Assembly (NCBI RefSeq): GCF_023073915.1
Contig: NZ_JADPKK010000012.1
Coordinates: forward strand, 248,001-312,000
DNA from: Bradyrhizobium sp. 149
Lineage (GTDB): Bacteria > Pseudomonadota > Alphaproteobacteria > Rhizobiales > Xanthobacteraceae
Length of the DNA stretch: 64,000 nucleotides
Reading direction: 5' to 3'
Shown: in pieces, positions 41,722 to 51,813 of the stretch
Layout: every line of letters begins with the position of its first letter
How positions within the stretch are numbered: the stretch's first letter is position 1
Program-made: the position numbers and the translations under genes
Notes under the pieces: model-generated
What the model saw: the letters and a program-made list of their open reading frames with translations, nothing else
What the model was told of the DNA's origin: nothing
Database searches by the model: none

Positions 41722-42084
41722 ACGCGTTTCCTCCGGTTTGATTATTGTTGGAAGTGATCGATTGTCCTCCCGCGTGCTCCGCGCGGCAAGCATATCCACG
41801 TACCTGCCGCGGTCGCGATGTCGTGACTTGACGGTCCACGCCCCGCGCAGGAGGACAAGGTCCGCAGGACAACAAGGCGGCTGAACTGCAACACTCCGTC
41901 ACAATCTGCGGTGGATGGCCGCATCCGACCGTGACCGTGGATGGATGCCGGCGATATGTTTCGACTGTTTGAAGCACTTGAAACATTTTGTGAGCTGCGG
42001 CGTTCAGCTCTCGGCCAATCGCCGGCCGACGTTAAGACTTGATGCAAATTTGGCGGCCGCCCCCCGGCCGCGAGGGGACCTCAG
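41722..42084. other. Intergenic region with one long-spaced dyad
   Basis: 363 bp between the serine hydrolase and the small orphan gene. A 7 bp perfect dyad, ATGTTTC at 41956-41962 and GAAACAT at 41980-41986 (17 bp spacer), lies about 100 bp before the orphan gene. The rest shows no gene, repeat or RNA that I recognise. Confidence 0.35.
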
Positions 42085-42405
42085 ATGATTTCGACCTGGA
42101 GCGAATGGAAGCGCTATCCCCGTCCCGGACGGGGCGAGAACCTGGAGGCGCCGATCGCGCCTGGCATCTACGAGGTCCGCATCGCCGGCACCGGCGCGCT
42201 CTATTCGTTCGGCGCGGTCGACAATCTGGCGCAGGCGCTGGCGCTGCTGCCGGTCGGTTCAAAGTCCTGGTTCGGCCGCCGCAACGCGTCCGACGTTCCC
42301 GATCTCGAATACCGGACCTGCGCGACCTCCTCGAAGGCCGACGCCAAGGCGGCCGCCGAGCGCATGATCGGCCGGCGCGAGACCTATCTGAGCGGCGCGG
42401 CGTAA
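42085..42405 (+). CDS. Small conserved hypothetical protein
   Basis: 106 residues, starting MISTWSEWKRYPRPGRGENL, with a GAGGGGACC ribosome site upstream. Codon use is like that of the neighbours and both strands offer no better gene. It is soluble and slightly basic, with a central IYEVRIAGTGALYSFGAVDN beta-rich part that reads like a GIY-YIG-type start, but lacks the catalytic residues. A helical A/K-rich tail follows. I cannot assign a function. Confidence 0.65.
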   Translation: MISTWSEWKRYPRPGRGENLEAPIAPGIYEVRIAGTGALYSFGAVDNLAQALALLPVGSKSWFGRRNASDVPDLEYRTCATSSKADAKAAAERMIGRRETYLSGAA

Positions 42406-42516
42406 GTCCGCCGCTCCGAGCCTGGCTCCCGGCAGATGTGCGTTGCGGGACGGTGCATTGCGCGCCGCTGGTCCCTATATTCCGGCTGAACCTGAAAAGC
42501 CCTTGGGAGTAACGCC

Positions 42517-44010
42517 ATGACCCCGACCGCCACCGCACGTGCTCAGCACGCCACGCCCAATCTGCGCGACCGGCTGAAGGACCCGTCGCTGCTGAAGGAG
42601 GCCTGCTACATCGACGGCGCCTGGATCGGCTCCCCGGTCTTCGCCGTCAACAATCCCGCCACCGGTGTCGAGCTCGCAAAGGTTCCGCAGCTTTCCGCCG
42701 ATGACGCCACCAAGGCGGTCGAGGCCGCCGAGCGCGCCTTTCCGGCCTGGGCCAAGCACACCGCCAAGCAGCGCTCCAATATTTTGCGCAAATGGTTCGA
42801 GCTGATCATCGCCAATCGCGAGGACCTCGCGCTGATCCTCACCTCCGAGCAGGGCAAGCCGCTCAGTGAAGCCCTCGGCGAGGTCGACATCGGTGGCGCC
42901 TATGTCGAATTCTTCGCCGAGGAAGCCCGCCGCGTCTATGGCGAGACCATCCCGACGCAGCGGTCGGATGCGCGCTTGCTCGCCATCAAGCAGCCGATCG
43001 GCGTCTGCGGTGCGATCACGCCGTGGAATTTCCCGAACTCGATGATCACGCGAAAGGTTTCGCCGGCGCTTGCGGCCGGCTGCACGGTGGTGCTGAAGCC
43101 AGCCAACGAAACGCCGCTGTCGGCGCTGGCGCTTGCCGCGCTTGCGGAGAAGGCCGGCGTGCCCAAGGGCGTGTTCAACATCATCACCGGCGATGCAGCG
43201 CCGATCGGCAAGGTGCTGTGCGAGCATCCGGCCGTGCGTTTCGTCGGCTTCACCGGCTCGACCGCGGTGGGCAAGATTCTCTACCAGCAGGCCTCCGTCG
43301 GCGTGAAGCGGCTCGGCCTCGAGCTTGGCGGCAATGCGCCGTTCGTGGTGTTCGACGACGCCGACATCGATGCCGCGGTCGAAGGCGCGATCGTCTCGAA
43401 GTACCGCAACATGGGCCAGACCTGCGTCTGCGCCAATCGCCTCTACGCCCAGGACAAGATCTACGACGAGTTCGTGCAGAAGCTGTCGAAGAAGGTCGCG
43501 GCGATGAAGATCGGCGACGGCACGGAGACCGGCGTCACACAGGGCCCGCTGATCAATTTGAAAGCGGTCGACAAGGTCGAGCGCCACATCGCCGATGCCG
43601 TGAAGCGCGGCGCCAAGATCGTCACCGGCGGCAAGCGCAGCGAGCTCGGACGCTCGTTCTTCGAGCCGACGGTGCTCTCCGACGTCAAGCCGGACTCGCT
43701 GGTGGCGCAGGAGGAAACCTTCGGCCCGCTCGCGCCGGTGATTCGCTTCAAGGATGAAGCCGATGTCATCGCGATGTGCAACGCCTCGCCGTTCGGTCTC
43801 GCCTCCTACTTCTACTCCCGCGATCTCGGCCGCGTCTGGCGCGTCGCCGAGGCGCTGGAGTCAGGCATGGTCGGCGTCAACACCGGCCTGATCACCACCG
43901 AAGTCGCCCCCTTCGGCGGCGTCAAGGAAAGCGGCCTCGGCCGCGAAGGCTCGCATCACGGCATGGAAGAATATGTCGAGATCAAATACGTGATGATGGC
44001 GGGGGTGTGA
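42517..44010 (+). CDS. gabD: NAD(P)-dependent succinate-semialdehyde dehydrogenase
   Basis: 497 residues with GGGAG 8 bp before the start. Aldehyde dehydrogenase residues: N171 (PWNFP), K194 (KPANETP), E269 (LELGGNAPF) and nucleophile C303 followed by C305 (GQTCVCANR). The TCVCANR pattern is the GabD signature, and C305 is the redox partner known in SSADH. It oxidises succinate semialdehyde to succinate in the GABA degradation route. No gabT lies next to it. Confidence 0.94.
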   Translation: MTPTATARAQHATPNLRDRLKDPSLLKEACYIDGAWIGSPVFAVNNPATGVELAKVPQLSADDATKAVEAAERAFPAWAKHTAKQRSNILRKWFELIIANREDLALILTSEQGKPLSEALGEVDIGGAYVEFFAEEARRVYGETIPTQRSDARLLAIKQPIGVCGAITPWNFPNSMITRKVSPALAAGCTVVLKPANETPLSALALAALAEKAGVPKGVFNIITGDAAPIGKVLCEHPAVRFVGFTGSTAVGKILYQQASVGVKRLGLELGGNAPFVVFDDADIDAAVEGAIVSKYRNMGQTCVCANRLYAQDKIYDEFVQKLSKKVAAMKIGDGTETGVTQGPLINLKAVDKVERHIADAVKRGAKIVTGGKRSELGRSFFEPTVLSDVKPDSLVAQEETFGPLAPVIRFKDEADVIAMCNASPFGLASYFYSRDLGRVWRVAEALESGMVGVNTGLITTEVAPFGGVKESGLGREGSHHGMEEYVEIKYVMMAGV

Positions 44011-44049
44011 GGCCGCCGCCATTCGGGTATCGTAGCCCGGGCGGGCGCA

Positions 44050-44087
44050 GCGACAGCGGGGTCGCTTGTCCCGCATCGCGCTGTCGC
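44050..44087. repeat. Inverted repeat between gabD and purC
   Basis: A 9 bp perfect dyad, GCGACAGCG at 44050-44058 and CGCTGTCGC at 44079-44087. It is preceded by a GTAGCCCGGG stretch typical of another dispersed rhizobial repeat. It may serve as a bidirectional terminator for these convergent genes, but it has no U tract. Confidence 0.4.
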
Positions 44088-44111
44088 GGGTGCAGCACGA
44101 TAACGCCTGCG

Positions 44112-45026
44112 CTAAATCTTCAGCGCGCTCCCCGTCACCCGCCGATACGCTTCTAGATACCGCTTGCTGGTCGCGTCCACCACGCTTGCGGGCAAAGGCG
44201 GCGGCGGGGCGTCGCCGTTCCAGCGGCCGGCGCGGCGCTCGACGTCGAGATAGTCGCGCAGCGGCTGCTTGTCGAAGCTCGGCTGCGGCTGGCCGGGCTT
44301 GTAGGCATCGACAGCCCAGAAGCGCGAACTATCCGGCGTCATGACTTCGTCGATCAGGATGATGCGACCGTCCTTGTCGCGGCCAAATTCGAACTTGGTG
44401 TCGGCGATGATAATGCCCTGCTTGCGGGCGAGCTCCTCGCCGAGCGTGTAGATCGCGCGTGTCATGCTCTCGAGCGTGTAGGCCGTGTCATCACCGACGA
44501 CCTCCCGCATCTTCGCGATCGTGATGTTCTCGTCATGGCCGGTCTCGGCCTTGGTCGCCGGGCTGAAGATCGAAGGCTCCAGCTTCTCGCTCTCGACAAG
44601 ACCTGCTTTCAGCTTCTCGCCGGCCAGCGTGCCGCTCGCTGCATACTCCTTCCAGGCTGAGCCCGAGAGATAGCCGCGGATCACGCATTCGATCGGAAAC
44701 ACCGTGGTGCGGCGACACAGCATGGCGCGGCCGAGAATCTCGGCGCGGTGCGGCTTCAAGACTGGCACGGCGGCGATGATCTCGTCGGTGTCGGCGCTGA
44801 TCATGTGATGCGGCACCACGCCCTCCAGCTCGTTGAACCAGAAGGCGCTGATTTGCGTCAGCACCGCGCCCTTCATCGGGATGGTCTCGCTCATCACGAC
44901 GTCGAAGGCGCTGATGCGGTCGGTGGTGACGAGCAGCAAGCGGTCGTCGTCGACGGCGTAGATATCGCGCACCTTGCCGCGCCCGATCTTAGGCAGGGGC
45001 AGGTCGCTGGAGAGCATGGTGGTCAT
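44112..45026 (-). CDS. purC: Phosphoribosylaminoimidazole-succinocarboxamide synthase
   Basis: 304 residues from ATG 45026 ([23 protein letters not shown]). SAICAR synthetase motifs: [37 protein letters not shown] and [14 protein letters not shown]. This is the approximately 300-residue form, longer than the 237-residue E. coli enzyme. It joins aspartate to CAIR in purine synthesis. Confidence 0.96.
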   Translation of the reverse strand: MTTMLSSDLPLPKIGRGKVRDIYAVDDDRLLLVTTDRISAFDVVMSETIPMKGAVLTQISAFWFNELEGVVPHHMISADTDEIIAAVPVLKPHRAEILGRAMLCRRTTVFPIECVIRGYLSGSAWKEYAASGTLAGEKLKAGLVESEKLEPSIFSPATKAETGHDENITIAKMREVVGDDTAYTLESMTRAIYTLGEELARKQGIIIADTKFEFGRDKDGRIILIDEVMTPDSSRFWAVDAYKPGQPQPSFDKQPLRDYLDVERRAGRWNGDAPPPPLPASVVDATSKRYLEAYRRVTGSALKI

Positions 45027-45102
45027 CGGCAGAACTTTCGGGGCAAGGCCTTGCGACAGGAAATCCGGCCGCACTGACAGCGCGACCGGAAGCCGGATTA
45101 GC

Positions 45103-46020
45103 CTATTCCGGCAGCGGAATGAACTCATGTTCCTGCGGAACCGCGGCGAAGCGGCCGGTTTTCCAGTCCTGCTTGGCCTGCTCGATCCGCTCCTTGCTGG
45201 AGGAGACGAAATTCCACCAGATGTGGCGCGGGCCCTCCAGGGCGTCGCCGCCCAAAAACATCATCCGCGTGGCCTTGAGCGCCTTCACCGTGATGCGGTC
45301 GCCGGGTCGGAAGATCAGCAGCCGCGGTCCCTCGTAGCGCTCGTTGGCGATCTCGACCTCGCCGTCGACCACGTAGATGGCGCGCTCCTCGTGATCGGGG
45401 TCGAGCGGCACGATCGCGCCCGCCACCGCCGTGACCTCGGTGTAGAACCAGGGCGACACCATCGTAACTGGTGATGTGACGCCGAACGCCGAGCCCGCGA
45501 TCACCTTCGCGGTGAAGTCGCGCTCGGAGATCAGCGGCAGGTCACCGGCGCCGTAGTGCTGGAACGACGGCGCGATCTCTTCCGATCCTGCCGGCAGCGC
45601 GATCCAGCTTTGCAGGCCCAGCATCTTCTGCCCCGAGGCGCGCTGTACATCCGGCGTGCGCTCGGAATGGGCGATGCCGCGGCCGGCCGTCATCAGATTC
45701 ATCGCGCCGGGCTGGATCTCCTGGATGTTGCCCTCGCTGTCACGATGCATGATGGCGCCGTCAAAGAGATAGGTGACGGTGGCAAGCCCGATGTGCGGAT
45801 GCGGCCGCACGTCCATGCCCTTGCCGGAGACGAATTGCACCGGCCCGAAATGGTCGAAGAAGATAAAGGGTCCGACCATTTGCCGCTTGCCATGCGGCAG
45901 CGCCCGGCGCACCGCGAAGCCGTCGCCAAGATCGCGCGTGCGCGGCACGATGACGAGATCGAGCGCATCGCAGGACATGGGATCGCCGAGCACGGGATCG
46001 TTCGAGGGTTGCCAGCTCAT
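45103..46020 (-). CDS. Pirin-family bicupin protein
   Basis: 305 residues from ATG 46020 ([10 protein letters not shown]). The N-terminal cupin has the metal ligands H74, H76 (RPHPHIG), H118 and E120 (GIAHSE) of pirins. The C-terminal pirin domain follows (about 195-290). Bacterial pirins include quercetinases and redox regulators; the role here is unknown. It is 76 bp upstream of purC on the same strand and divergent from an AraC-type regulator. Confidence 0.9.
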   Translation of the reverse strand: MSWQPSNDPVLGDPMSCDALDLVIVPRTRDLGDGFAVRRALPHGKRQMVGPFIFFDHFGPVQFVSGKGMDVRPHPHIGLATVTYLFDGAIMHRDSEGNIQEIQPGAMNLMTAGRGIAHSERTPDVQRASGQKMLGLQSWIALPAGSEEIAPSFQHYGAGDLPLISERDFTAKVIAGSAFGVTSPVTMVSPWFYTEVTAVAGAIVPLDPDHEERAIYVVDGEVEIANERYEGPRLLIFRPGDRITVKALKATRMMFLGGDALEGPRHIWWNFVSSSKERIEQAKQDWKTGRFAAVPQEHEFIPLPE

Positions 46021-46280
46021 GGTGAACTCCTTTTGGCTTTTCGAGCAAATCGTAGCAGGATTTCGTGCGGCCGTCGCCCCAGAGCCCGGCCACATACTCC
46101 GCTGTCATCCTCCGCGAAGTGCTTAGACCGGAGACATAGCTGAGGCCTGTTCGGACACATCGCTGACAGTTTGGCCGCGCGTCAAGCCGGGCGATGACAG
46201 TTGTTGCGTGGATGGTTCTTGAAAAAATCAGCGCGACGGACGATGTTCGGCTCGCTCATACCGATCGGCCGCAGCATCTG

Positions 46281-47342
46281 ATGACGTCAGCCGCCCTTGA
46301 ACTCGCATTCCGTTCGGCCGCCGTAGCGCTGCTGCTGGTGCTGGCCGCGTCGTTGATCTCGGATTTCCGCAATGTGCTGGCGGCCCGGCTCGGCGCTGCC
46401 TTCGCGCTCGGCTCGGCCGCGCACGCGGCGAGCTATTCCGTCGGCGTATCGACGCTGGTCCCGGCCTGGCATGCGCCGCTGATTGCGTTGTCGACCGGCA
46501 ACATCGTCGCGTTCTGGCTGTTCACGCGCGCGCTGTTCGACGATGAGTTTCGTCTGCACTGGTGGCATGGATTGATCTGGGGATTGGTGACGGCCTTCAG
46601 CTTCGTTAGCTGTCTCTGGATCGCACCTGGCGGAAATGTCCGGTTCGCCGTCACCGCGGTGAACCTGATCGTGCTCGGCTTCATTGCGCTCGCGGTCATG
46701 CAGACCATCGCCTCGTGGTCGGCCGATCTGGTCGAGCGCCGCCGCCGGGTTCGTGTCTTCATCGTCTGTGCTGCGGCGCTCTATGGCGGGCTGAACGCGC
46801 TGCTTCAGATCGTCGTCGTCGGTAGCAGCGTCGGCGATGTCGCCAACACCATCAATACCGGCGTGCTCGCCATCATCGTCGCGGCCATCGCTTATGCGAT
46901 GATGCGCGTCGATGGCACCGACTTGTTTCCAGCCGGCGCGGAGACTCCGCCGAAGATCGCGGCGAGCGAGCCTGAGGGCGATGACATCGCCGACCGAAAG
47001 CTGGTGGACGCCCTGATGCGGCTGATGGCGGACGAGCGGATCTATCGCCAGGAGAACATCACCATCGGCGTGCTGGCGGGCCGGCTGAAAATTCCCGAAT
47101 ACCGGCTGCGCCGGTTGATCAACCAGGGGCTCGGCTACCGCAATTTCAATGTGTTCCTGAACAACCACCGGATCGAGGAGGCCAAGGCCGCGCTGGCCGA
47201 TCCCGCCCAGGCCGAGGTCCCCGTGATCACCATTGCGATGGATGCCGGCTTCCAGTCCCTGGGCCCCTTCAACCGCGCCTTCAAGACGGTGACCGGCGTG
47301 ACGCCGACGGAATATAGGCGGCTCAAGGCAAGTGCCGTCTAA
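46281..47342 (+). CDS. Membrane-anchored AraC-type transcriptional regulator
   Basis: 353 residues from ATG 46281; an in-frame ATG at 46194 adds a poorly conserved extension. The N-terminal 210 residues carry six or seven hydrophobic segments. The C-terminus (about 255-350) is an AraC DNA-binding domain with two helix-turn-helices (ITIGVLAGRLKIPEYRLRRLIN and VPVITIAMDAGFQSLGPFNRAFK...TPTEYRR). A membrane sensor fused to AraC suggests sensing of an envelope or lipophilic signal. Targets are probably nearby: the divergent pirin or the downstream serine hydrolase. Confidence 0.88.
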   Translation: MTSAALELAFRSAAVALLLVLAASLISDFRNVLAARLGAAFALGSAAHAASYSVGVSTLVPAWHAPLIALSTGNIVAFWLFTRALFDDEFRLHWWHGLIWGLVTAFSFVSCLWIAPGGNVRFAVTAVNLIVLGFIALAVMQTIASWSADLVERRRRVRVFIVCAAALYGGLNALLQIVVVGSSVGDVANTINTGVLAIIVAAIAYAMMRVDGTDLFPAGAETPPKIAASEPEGDDIADRKLVDALMRLMADERIYRQENITIGVLAGRLKIPEYRLRRLINQGLGYRNFNVFLNNHRIEEAKAALADPAQAEVPVITIAMDAGFQSLGPFNRAFKTVTGVTPTEYRRLKASAV

Positions 47343-47486
47343 TCTTTAGTATATTGAAATATCGAGGCTATTTCAGAATCGGCGAGCTTGTTGCGGTTTC
47401 AGCTACGCCATTTTCCAGATCCGGCGAGCGGGCGTTGCACGAAGGGCGCTTCGTCTTCTGGACACGCCGCAAGCCGGAGAAAGCCT

Positions 47487-48914
47487 GTGCCACGCCGCCG
47501 CAAGATCATCCTGCTCACCGCCACCATCGCCTGTGCCGGCCTCGCCCTCGGCGCCGCGCGCGCCCGCGACGTGCCCAAGGTCGCGACCGGCTTCATCGCC
47601 GATGTGCTCTGCTCGGAGACGTTCGTCTCGAGGCTCGATCCCCAACGCAACCTCGCCGAGACCATTGATGCGATGCCGGGCGCCGGTCTGCTCTCCTGGG
47701 CGATGGACTATCAGGTCGATCGTGTCCGCAAGGACGTCACTGTGACGCTGTTCGGTATCGGCCGCAGCCATGCCGTCTATCGCGAGGGGCTCGGCTGCAC
47801 GCTCGAGCACGGTGCTGATATCGCCGACGTCAGGCCGCCGCCGGATGACAGGCAGGCCGCGCTGCTGCCCGAGATCGCTGGCCCGGCGGTCGTGCTGCCG
47901 CAAAGCCCGGAACTCTCAGTCGCGCTCGACCGCGCTTTCACCGAACCCGCACAGCCGCCCTACCGCCGCACCCGCGCAATCGTGATCATGAAGGCCGGCC
48001 GCATCATCGCCGAGCGCTATGCGCACGGCGTCGGACCGGAGACGCCGCTGCTCGGCTTCTCCATGACGAAGTCGGTGATCTCGGCTCTCACTGGAATCCT
48101 CGTGGGCCGGGGCAGACTGAAGCTCGATGGGCCGGCGCCGGTCGCCGCCTGGAAGAATCCGAATGATCCGCGCCACGCCATCACTGTCGATCAACTGCTG
48201 CGCCACACTGCGGGTCTTGCGCTCGGTAGCTCATTGCAGGCTTCGCTCGGCTCCGCCTTCGAGCCGGTCAACCGCATGAAGTTCGTGGAAGCCGATATGG
48301 CTTCCTATGCGGAGAGCACGCCGCTGGAGACCGCGCCCGGAGCCGTGTGGAACTATCACGACGGCAACATCCTCATCCTCTCGCATCTGATCCGTGAGGC
48401 CGCCGGCGGCAATCCAGCCGATGCGCTTGCCTTCGCGCGCCGCGAATTGTTCGCGCCGCTCGGCATGCGCCATGTCACGCTGCAGCTCGACGGCGCCGGC
48501 ACGATCGAGGGTTCGAGCGAGATGCTCGCATCCGCGCGCGACTGGGCGCGCTTCGGCCAGCTCTACCTCAATGACGGCGTCGTCGGCGGCAAGCGCATCC
48601 TGCCGGAGGGATGGGTGAATTACTCGGCGTCGGCGACGCCCAATGCCTGGGTCGGCATCGGCGCCGGGTTCTGGACCAACCAAGGCGACAGTTTTGGCGC
48701 GAAGTTTCGCATCGACCACGGCTGGCCGCGCGATGCCTTCTTCGCCAAGGGCACGATCGGGCAATACGTGATCGTGATCCCGTCGGAGCGTCTGGTGATG
48801 GTGCGATTGGGCCGTTCGCCGAACGCACCGCCGGAAGCGGACGGCGTGTTCGATCTGGTGCGAGATGTGGTTGCGGCAACACGCGACAAAGGGAAGATGG
48901 CGGGAGCGAATTGA
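47487..48914 (+). CDS. Secreted serine hydrolase of the beta-lactamase/NylB family
   Basis: 475 residues from GTG 47487, chosen for the GGAGA six bases upstream and for the signal peptide it exposes (MPRRRKIILLTATIACAG, cleavage near residue 27). S192-M-T-K195 is the nucleophile motif, with Y290 (VWNYHDGN) as the likely general base in place of the class C YxN. HTAG is at 240-243. The pattern is close to 6-aminohexanoate-dimer hydrolase (NylB) and EstB esterases. It should act in the periplasm on an ester or amide. Confidence 0.86.
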   Translation: MPRRRKIILLTATIACAGLALGAARARDVPKVATGFIADVLCSETFVSRLDPQRNLAETIDAMPGAGLLSWAMDYQVDRVRKDVTVTLFGIGRSHAVYREGLGCTLEHGADIADVRPPPDDRQAALLPEIAGPAVVLPQSPELSVALDRAFTEPAQPPYRRTRAIVIMKAGRIIAERYAHGVGPETPLLGFSMTKSVISALTGILVGRGRLKLDGPAPVAAWKNPNDPRHAITVDQLLRHTAGLALGSSLQASLGSAFEPVNRMKFVEADMASYAESTPLETAPGAVWNYHDGNILILSHLIREAAGGNPADALAFARRELFAPLGMRHVTLQLDGAGTIEGSSEMLASARDWARFGQLYLNDGVVGGKRILPEGWVNYSASATPNAWVGIGAGFWTNQGDSFGAKFRIDHGWPRDAFFAKGTIGQYVIVIPSERLVMVRLGRSPNAPPEADGVFDLVRDVVAATRDKGKMAGAN

Positions 48915-48939
48915 GGACGGCAAAACGCCGCCTCTTCGT

Positions 48940-49085
48940 CCTTCTCCCCTTGTGGGAGAAGGTGGCGCGCAGCGCCGGATGAGGGGTATCTATCGGCGCA
49001 TTCCAATGAGAGTGGGACTCGCGGAGAGAACCCCTCACCCGGCTTCGCTTTCGCGAAGCCACCCTCTCCCACAAGGGGCGAGGGT
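48940..49085. repeat. Palindromic repeat family C, copy 2
   Basis: A perfect hairpin CCTTCTCCC-CTTGT-GGGAGAAGG at 48940-48962 and a second partial one near 49061-49085 (CCCTCTCCCACAAGGGG). Between them are GGATGAGGGGT and CCCCTCACCCGGC. It fills the gap between the convergent hydrolase and MmgE/PrpD genes. Confidence 0.65.
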
Positions 49086-49109
49086 GCAGCATTCGTGTGG
49101 TGAGAGCTA

Positions 49110-50477
49110 CTACCTTCCCAGCTCCGTCGCCTTCGCCACGCGGTCGAACCGCTCCAGCGTCATGATCGCGTCCGCGAATTTCTCCGCGCGCGCGTTCAGC
49201 ACCGGGCGGGCCAGCGTCAAAAACTTCTGCTGCATCGCCTGCGCATCCGGAAACGAGGTCGGCTCTCCCGACGGATCGGCATAGAGCCGTTCGTGCACGC
49301 CGTTATCCGTCGTGATACTCACACGCGCGCCAAAGGGGTGGGTGCGGCCGACTTCGAGGCGGTCGTCCTGCACCACGTCGAATTTGTCGGCGAGCGCGTC
49401 GATGGCGGCGTCCCCAAGACGGGTGTAATCGTCCCAGCCGAACGAGCCCTGGTCGAGCGCGAGCGCGCCGGTGAAGAACATCGAGAACTGGCCGCCGACG
49501 ATCGATGTCGGATGCCGCTTGGTCGCGGCGTCGCCGGTGAGCGTGATGCCGTTGCGATGCAGGCCGATCTCGACGCGCTTGACCTGGTCGGGCGTCAGAT
49601 TGTGCTCGCGCCGCATCGCGATCAGCGCGTCGATCGCGGCATGGGTATAGCGGCAGCTCGGATACGGTTTGACGCCGATCTTCATGGTCTCGTAGGTCTT
49701 GCCGAGCCCGGCGACCGCCTTGTCCGGATGCGCATCGTCGGTGTAGCCGGCGAGCAGGCCATGCTTGCCCTCGACCGATTCCGTCGCGCCGACGAAGTCG
49801 TTGCGCGCCAGCGTCGCGGCGATCACGCCGTTCATCGCGGCCGCGCCGACCTGGTAGCGTTTGTTCCAGGCGCCGTTGACCAGGAATTGCAGCGAGCCCG
49901 CGGCCTGGCTGCCGGCGACGCCGAACGCGGCGATGAGTTGTTGCTCGGAGAGGCCGAACAGTTTGCCGGCGGCCGCCGCCGCGCCATAGGTGCCGGCGGT
50001 GGCGGTCGGATGAAAGCCGCGCGCATAATGCGACGTCGGGTCGAGCGCATTGCCGAGCCGGCAGCAGACCTCATAGCCCGCAACGATCGCGGTCAGCACG
50101 TCGCGCCCGGAGGCGCCGACCATCTCGCCGACGGCGAAGGCGGCCGGAACCACCGGCGCGCTCGGATGCAGCGAGGAATCGGCGTGGGTGTCGTCGAAGT
50201 CGAGGGAATGGCCGAGCGCGCCGTTGAGCAGCGCCGCGACCGCCGGCGTCCAGGTCTTGCTGTCGCCGAACACGGTGGATTCGCCCCTGGTGTCGAGCGC
50301 GAGCGCCTCCAGCATCTTCAGGATCGAGGGGGTCGATTCCGCTTCGCGGCGGGCCCGGATCGCACTGCCGAGGAAGTCCAGCGTCAGCACCTTTGCGCGA
50401 TCCAGCACTTCCGCCGGAATATCCTGGAATTTCAGGCCGTCGACATAGGCGGCAAGCGTTGCGGTTTCGTGGGCCAT
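49110..50477 (-). CDS. MmgE/PrpD family protein
   Basis: 455 residues. MmgE/PrpD signatures: LNGALGHSLDFDDTHADSSLHPSAPVVPAA (about 84-113), GFHPTATAGTYGAAAAAGKL (about 154-173), KPYPSCRYTHAAIDA. The family includes 2-methylcitrate dehydratase, cis-aconitate decarboxylase and enzymes of unknown substrate. No other methylcitrate-cycle gene is nearby, so I do not call it prpD. Confidence 0.88.
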   Translation of the reverse strand: MAHETATLAAYVDGLKFQDIPAEVLDRAKVLTLDFLGSAIRARREAESTPSILKMLEALALDTRGESTVFGDSKTWTPAVAALLNGALGHSLDFDDTHADSSLHPSAPVVPAAFAVGEMVGASGRDVLTAIVAGYEVCCRLGNALDPTSHYARGFHPTATAGTYGAAAAAGKLFGLSEQQLIAAFGVAGSQAAGSLQFLVNGAWNKRYQVGAAAMNGVIAATLARNDFVGATESVEGKHGLLAGYTDDAHPDKAVAGLGKTYETMKIGVKPYPSCRYTHAAIDALIAMRREHNLTPDQVKRVEIGLHRNGITLTGDAATKRHPTSIVGGQFSMFFTGALALDQGSFGWDDYTRLGDAAIDALADKFDVVQDDRLEVGRTHPFGARVSITTDNGVHERLYADPSGEPTSFPDAQAMQQKFLTLARPVLNARAEKFADAIMTLERFDRVAKATELGR

Positions 50478-50600
50478 CGTGTTTCCTCGATTTGGCGCGC
50501 AAGTTAGGCGGGCTGATTTCGCCTTTCAAGCGGCCTCGGGGCTGCGGGCATCAGCTATGCTTTGGCTGGCTTTACGAGGATCGGACCGGGACATCCAACG

Positions 50601-51716
50601 ATGGCACTCGCAAAAGAGCTGTTCGACCGGGTCCGGGCGCGGCGAACGCAACTGGGATTGGCGATCCGGGTCACGGTGGCCGCGACCGCTGCCTATGCAA
50701 TCGCCACCGCGCTGCATCTGCTGTTGCCGCTCTGGGCGGTGCTGACCTCGCTGATCGTGACCCAGTTGAGCGTCGGGCGTTCGCTGAAGGCGACGCGCGA
50801 CTACGTGCTCGGCACCATCGGCGGCGCCGTTTATGGTGGCGCCATCGCGATCCTGATCCCTTATTCGACCGAGGCGGGCCTGTTGGGGTTGCTGGTGCTG
50901 GCGGTCGCGCCACTCGCCTTCGTCGCCGCGATCAACCCGAGCCTCAATGCGGCGACGGTCACCGCGATCATCGTACTGCTGGTTCCAACCATGCATCATT
51001 CCGATCCCATGACATCGGCGATCGATCGGGTCAGCGAGGTCGGGGTCGGCGCCATCACGGGACTGCTGGTCTCATTCCTGGTGCTGCCGTCCCGCGCGGT
51101 CCGGCAGATCCGGGCCAGCGCGGCAAAACTGCTCGAACTGATCGCGGATGCTTTCACAGAACTGCTCGCGGGTCTCACGCGTGGCCGCGACAACGACGCG
51201 CTGCACCGGATCCAGGACGGCATCGGGACCGCGATGGTGGGCATGAATGCCATCGGCACCGAAGCCGAGCGCGAGCGCGCCGCGCGGCTATCGAGCGGAC
51301 CCGATACCGGCCCGCTGCTGCGAACGGTCTTGCGGCTGCGCCACGACGTCGTGATGATCGGCCGCTCGACCGTGGTGCCGTTGCCGGCCGAGGTGCAGAC
51401 ACGGCTTGCCGCGCCGCTGACGGAAGTCTCGACCGTGATCGCGCGCTTCCTGCGCTCGGCCGCTGCGGCCTTGCGCGAGGGCGCCGGCGCCCCGCCGATC
51501 CACCCCGTGCATGTCGCGCTCCAGCATTATGCCGAGGCGGTCGCCGCCGTGCGCCAGGACGGCCTGATCCGCGGCCAGCCCAGCGACACCGCAGAGCGCT
51601 TCTTCGCGCTCGGCTTTTCGCTGGAGCAGATGCACCAGAATCTCTGCGATCTCGATCGCGTGGTCGGCGAATGGTCTGAGGCCGCGGCCGACAAGCCCGC
51701 GCGCGTGGCGGAGTGA
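50601..51716 (+). CDS. FUSC-family inner-membrane protein
   Basis: 371 residues from ATG 50601 (MALAKELFDRVRARRTQLG). Residues about 28-165 hold six hydrophobic helices in the aromatic-acid exporter/FUSC arrangement (AIRVTVAATAAYAIATAL, WAVLTSLIVTQLSVGRSLKATRDYVLGTIGGA). The C-terminal 190 residues are helical and cytoplasmic. One repeat only; full AaeB/FUSC exporters are near 700 residues. Probably an efflux or envelope-related protein; no adjacent membrane-fusion protein. Confidence 0.85.
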   Translation: MALAKELFDRVRARRTQLGLAIRVTVAATAAYAIATALHLLLPLWAVLTSLIVTQLSVGRSLKATRDYVLGTIGGAVYGGAIAILIPYSTEAGLLGLLVLAVAPLAFVAAINPSLNAATVTAIIVLLVPTMHHSDPMTSAIDRVSEVGVGAITGLLVSFLVLPSRAVRQIRASAAKLLELIADAFTELLAGLTRGRDNDALHRIQDGIGTAMVGMNAIGTEAERERAARLSSGPDTGPLLRTVLRLRHDVVMIGRSTVVPLPAEVQTRLAAPLTEVSTVIARFLRSAAAALREGAGAPPIHPVHVALQHYAEAVAAVRQDGLIRGQPSDTAERFFALGFSLEQMHQNLCDLDRVVGEWSEAAADKPARVAE

Positions 51717-51769
51717 GCTGAAGCCGAATGGCGTTAGGTTAACCGGGTGGGGCGGCGGGCTCGCCGCAA

Positions 51770-51791
51770 CCTCTCCGCAAACGGGGAGAGG
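51770..51791. repeat. Palindromic repeat family C, copy 3 (short)
   Basis: A single dyad CCTCTCCGC-AAAC-GGGGAGAGG in the 97 bp gap between the convergent FUSC and DUF2867 genes. Confidence 0.5.
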
Positions 51792-51813
51792 GAGCGCACC
51801 TTCACGGATAATG

